A stretch of 12,196 nucleotides of DNA from NCBI GenBank assembly GCA_002279285.1, contig NCBR01000008.1, positions 10,001 through 22,196 on the forward strand, read 5' to 3'. Shown piece by piece: positions 10,508 to 12,196 of the stretch; position 1 is the first letter of the stretch; each line of letters starts with the position of its first letter. Under the pieces are notes generated by a model. The model did no database searches. It was not told the origin of the DNA and saw only the letters and a program-made list of their open reading frames with translations. The stretch is from Acidobacteria bacterium 37-71-11 (GTDB taxonomy: Bacteria; Acidobacteriota; Thermoanaerobaculia; Thermoanaerobaculales; Thermoanaerobaculaceae). The position numbers were made by a program, and so were the translations under genes.

Positions 10508-12196
10508 GTGACGACGATGGGCGCGGCGGGAGCCGGAGCGGCATCGCAACGGCAAGACCCGGGGCGGAGCCCGCGCCGGCGTGACGCCGCGGTGCTGCTG
10601 GCCGCGCTCGCCGTCCTCGTTGCGGTCGAGACCGCGCTGTTCGCTTTCGCCTATCTGCCCGGTGAACGCGCGCAGGCGGTCGCGGCGTGGAAGGGGCGCC
10701 TCACCGCCATCGCCGACGACCGCGAGGTTGCGCTCGCAGCCTGGGTGCGGGAGCGGACCGCCGACGCGCGCGTGGTCGCAGCGTACCCGACGGTGGTCGC
10801 GCTGGCCGCGGCCGGTGCGGGCGCCGTCCCGCCTGCCTCGGGTGGGGAGGGAACCGAAACCCACCTCTCACGGCTGCTGGACGGGATCGTGCAGGCGTAC
10901 CGGTATCAAGGCGCGTACGTCCTCGACGCCCGCGGGGCGGAGGTCGCCCGGAGCACCGGGAGCGCGCCCCTCGCGAGGGCTTGCCTGGCGGCGGCGCGCG
11001 GAACACTCGCGACCGGCACCACGACGCTCGACTTCTACCTCAGGGGCGACGGCACGCCGCTGATCGCGGTGATGGCGCCGGTCGCGACACCCGCGCCCGG
11101 GGCGCCGCCGCAGGCGCCGGTCGGCGCGGTGATCCTGACGGCCGACCCCGGCGGCTGGGTCTACCCGATGCTGCTGGCGCAGCCGGTGCCGACGTCGACC
11201 GGGGAGGCCGTGCTGGTGCGCCACGAGGGCGACCGCGTCCGCTTCCTCAGTCCGCTGCGCTATCGCCAGGTCGCACCGCTCGCCTATTCGCGGCCGCTCG
11301 CCCCCCCCGGGCTCGCGGCGGAGGCGGTGGCCGAGGGGCGCCAGGGCTTCTTCGCCTACGCCGACTATCGCGGCGCGCCGGTGTTCGCCGCGACCCGGAC
11401 GGTCGCCGGCACGCCGTGGGGTCTGGTCGTCAAGGTGGACCGCGTGGAGGCGCTGGCGCGGTTCCACAAGAGCGCGAGCGCCACGGCGGTCTTCCTCGGG
11501 CTCATCACCGCGGCGCTCGCTCTGGCGGGGTTCGGCTTCTGGCGCTCGCGGCGGGCGCGCTACGAGGCCGCGCTCGCTCGCAGCGAGGCCCGCTTCGCGC
11601 ACCTGTTCGAGCACGCCAACGATGCGATTGTGGTCAGCCGCCCGGATGGGCGGATCGTCGCGACCAACGCGCGCGCCGAGGCGCTCTACGGCTACCCGCG
11701 TGCCGAGCTGCTCTCCATGTCGATCCGCGACCTGCGCGCCCCGGACACGTTGGCCGAGCTCGATGGTCAGGTGCGCCAGGTGGTGGACGGCGAGGGGCTG
11801 GTCTTCGAGACGATGCACGTGGCGGCGGACGCCGGGCACATCCCGGTCGAGGTCAGCTCGCGCCGAGTCGAGTGGGACGGCGGGCCGGTGCTCTTCTCGA
11901 TCGTCCGCGATATCCGCGAGCGCCGCGCCGCAGAGGAACGGATCCGGTTCCTGAGCCGCCTGCTGCGCACGATCTCCGAGGTCAACCAGCTCGTGGTGCG
12001 CGAGCGCGACCGCGACCGGCTGCTCGCCGAGGCGTGCCGGATCCTTGTCGAGCACGGCGAGTTCCACATGGCGTGGGCCGGCCTCGTCGAGCCCGAGAGC
12101 GGCCGCGTGCGGCCCGTCGCCGTCGCCGGCTTCGAGGAAGGCTACCTCGCCGCTCACGAGGTGCGGTTCGACGACTCGCCGGCCGGCCGCGGGCCG
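10508..12196 (+). CDS. Membrane-bound sensor with periplasmic domain, PAS and GAF (3' end beyond the window)
   Basis: An open frame of 563 codons runs to the window edge without a stop. After an Arg-rich N-terminus comes a membrane helix (about 27-50). An extracytoplasmic region (51-322) contains YRYQGAYVLDARGAEVARS and an end resembling Cache domains (TPWGLVVKVDRVEAL). A second helix (324-345) leads to a PAS domain (359-473: FAHLFEHANDAIVVSRPDG, YGYPRAELL, FSIVRDIRERR) and the beginning of a GAF domain (483-563: EFHMAWAGLVEPESGRVRPV, ending near RGP). The output domain is missing; histidine kinase or GGDEF/EAL are the usual choices for this order. The start is uncertain: GTG 10508 lies four bases after a GGGGGGG run (10497-10503), while ATG 10517 is nine bases further on. 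A long antisense frame opposite it is a shadow. Confidence 0.88.
   Translation, partial: MTTMGAAGAGAASQRQDPGRSPRRRDAAVLLAALAVLVAVETALFAFAYLPGERAQAVAAWKGRLTAIADDREVALAAWVRERTADARVVAAYPTVVALAAAGAGAVPPASGGEGTETHLSRLLDGIVQAYRYQGAYVLDARGAEVARSTGSAPLARACLAAARGTLATGTTTLDFYLRGDGTPLIAVMAPVATPAPGAPPQAPVGAVILTADPGGWVYPMLLAQPVPTSTGEAVLVRHEGDRVRFLSPLRYRQVAPLAYSRPLAPPGLAAEAVAEGRQGFFAYADYRGAPVFAATRTVAGTPWGLVVKVDRVEALARFHKSASATAVFLGLITAALALAGFGFWRSRRARYEAALARSEARFAHLFEHANDAIVVSRPDGRIVATNARAEALYGYPRAELLSMSIRDLRAPDTLAELDGQVRQVVDGEGLVFETMHVAADAGHIPVEVSSRRVEWDGGPVLFSIVRDIRERRAAEERIRFLSRLLRTISEVNQLVVRERDRDRLLAEACRILVEHGEFHMAWAGLVEPESGRVRPVAVAGFEEGYLAAHEVRFDDSPAGRGP

Noticed and set aside
10868..12157. 429-codon frame antisense to the sensor gene
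   Set aside because: Typical GC-rich shadow; the + strand frame has membrane helices, PAS and GAF.

Overview
This is bacterial chromosomal DNA. The 23S and 5S rRNA are of bacterial type. The protein genes are very GC-rich, with G or C at most third codon positions, and four of the seven protein genes begin with GTG. Gene content (GGDEF-EAL and PAS/GAF signalling proteins, a short archaeal-type S-adenosylhomocysteinase, ABC-2 transporters) would suit a GC-rich environmental lineage such as Desulfobacterota/Desulfuromonadota, Acidobacteriota or Methylomirabilota-like bacteria. I cannot decide between these by eye.

Layout. Bases 1-3209 are the 3' four-fifths of a 23S rRNA gene on the + strand, interrupted at 1461-2222 by a complete group I intron that encodes an I-CreI-type LAGLIDADG homing endonuclease (1626-2138). 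A 63-nt spacer without tRNA leads to 5S rRNA (3273-3392) and a perfect 13-bp hairpin terminator (3397-3426). On the - strand follow, reading from right to left, an ABC-2 ATPase (8891-7902), its permease (7905-7075, 4-nt overlap) and a secreted protein of unknown function (7064-6075, 10-nt gap). After about 205 bp comes a REC-PAS-GGDEF-EAL cyclic-di-GMP protein (5869-3455), which converges on the rRNA operon. Divergent from the ATPase, on the + strand, is S-adenosylhomocysteinase (9044-10378) behind a strongly folded 150-bp region. It is followed by its own probable promoter region and a membrane-bound sensor (10508 to the window end) with a periplasmic sensing region, PAS and GAF domains, cut off by the edge.

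How they work together. The rRNA block is translation machinery parasitised by a mobile intron: P1, P3-P10 and both splice sites can be paired in the sequence, and the endonuclease reading frame runs on into the ribozyme core. The three - strand genes look like one operon for an ABC-2 export or membrane-remodelling system with an extracytoplasmic partner. The two signalling proteins probably act in separate sensory circuits. SahH removes the by-product of SAM-dependent methylation and shows no sequence-level link to its neighbours.

The most interesting items are the L1917 group I intron with its overlapping coding and ribozyme core, the unexplained folded leader before sahH, and a heptanucleotide tandem repeat that forms the tail of the ATPase gene.
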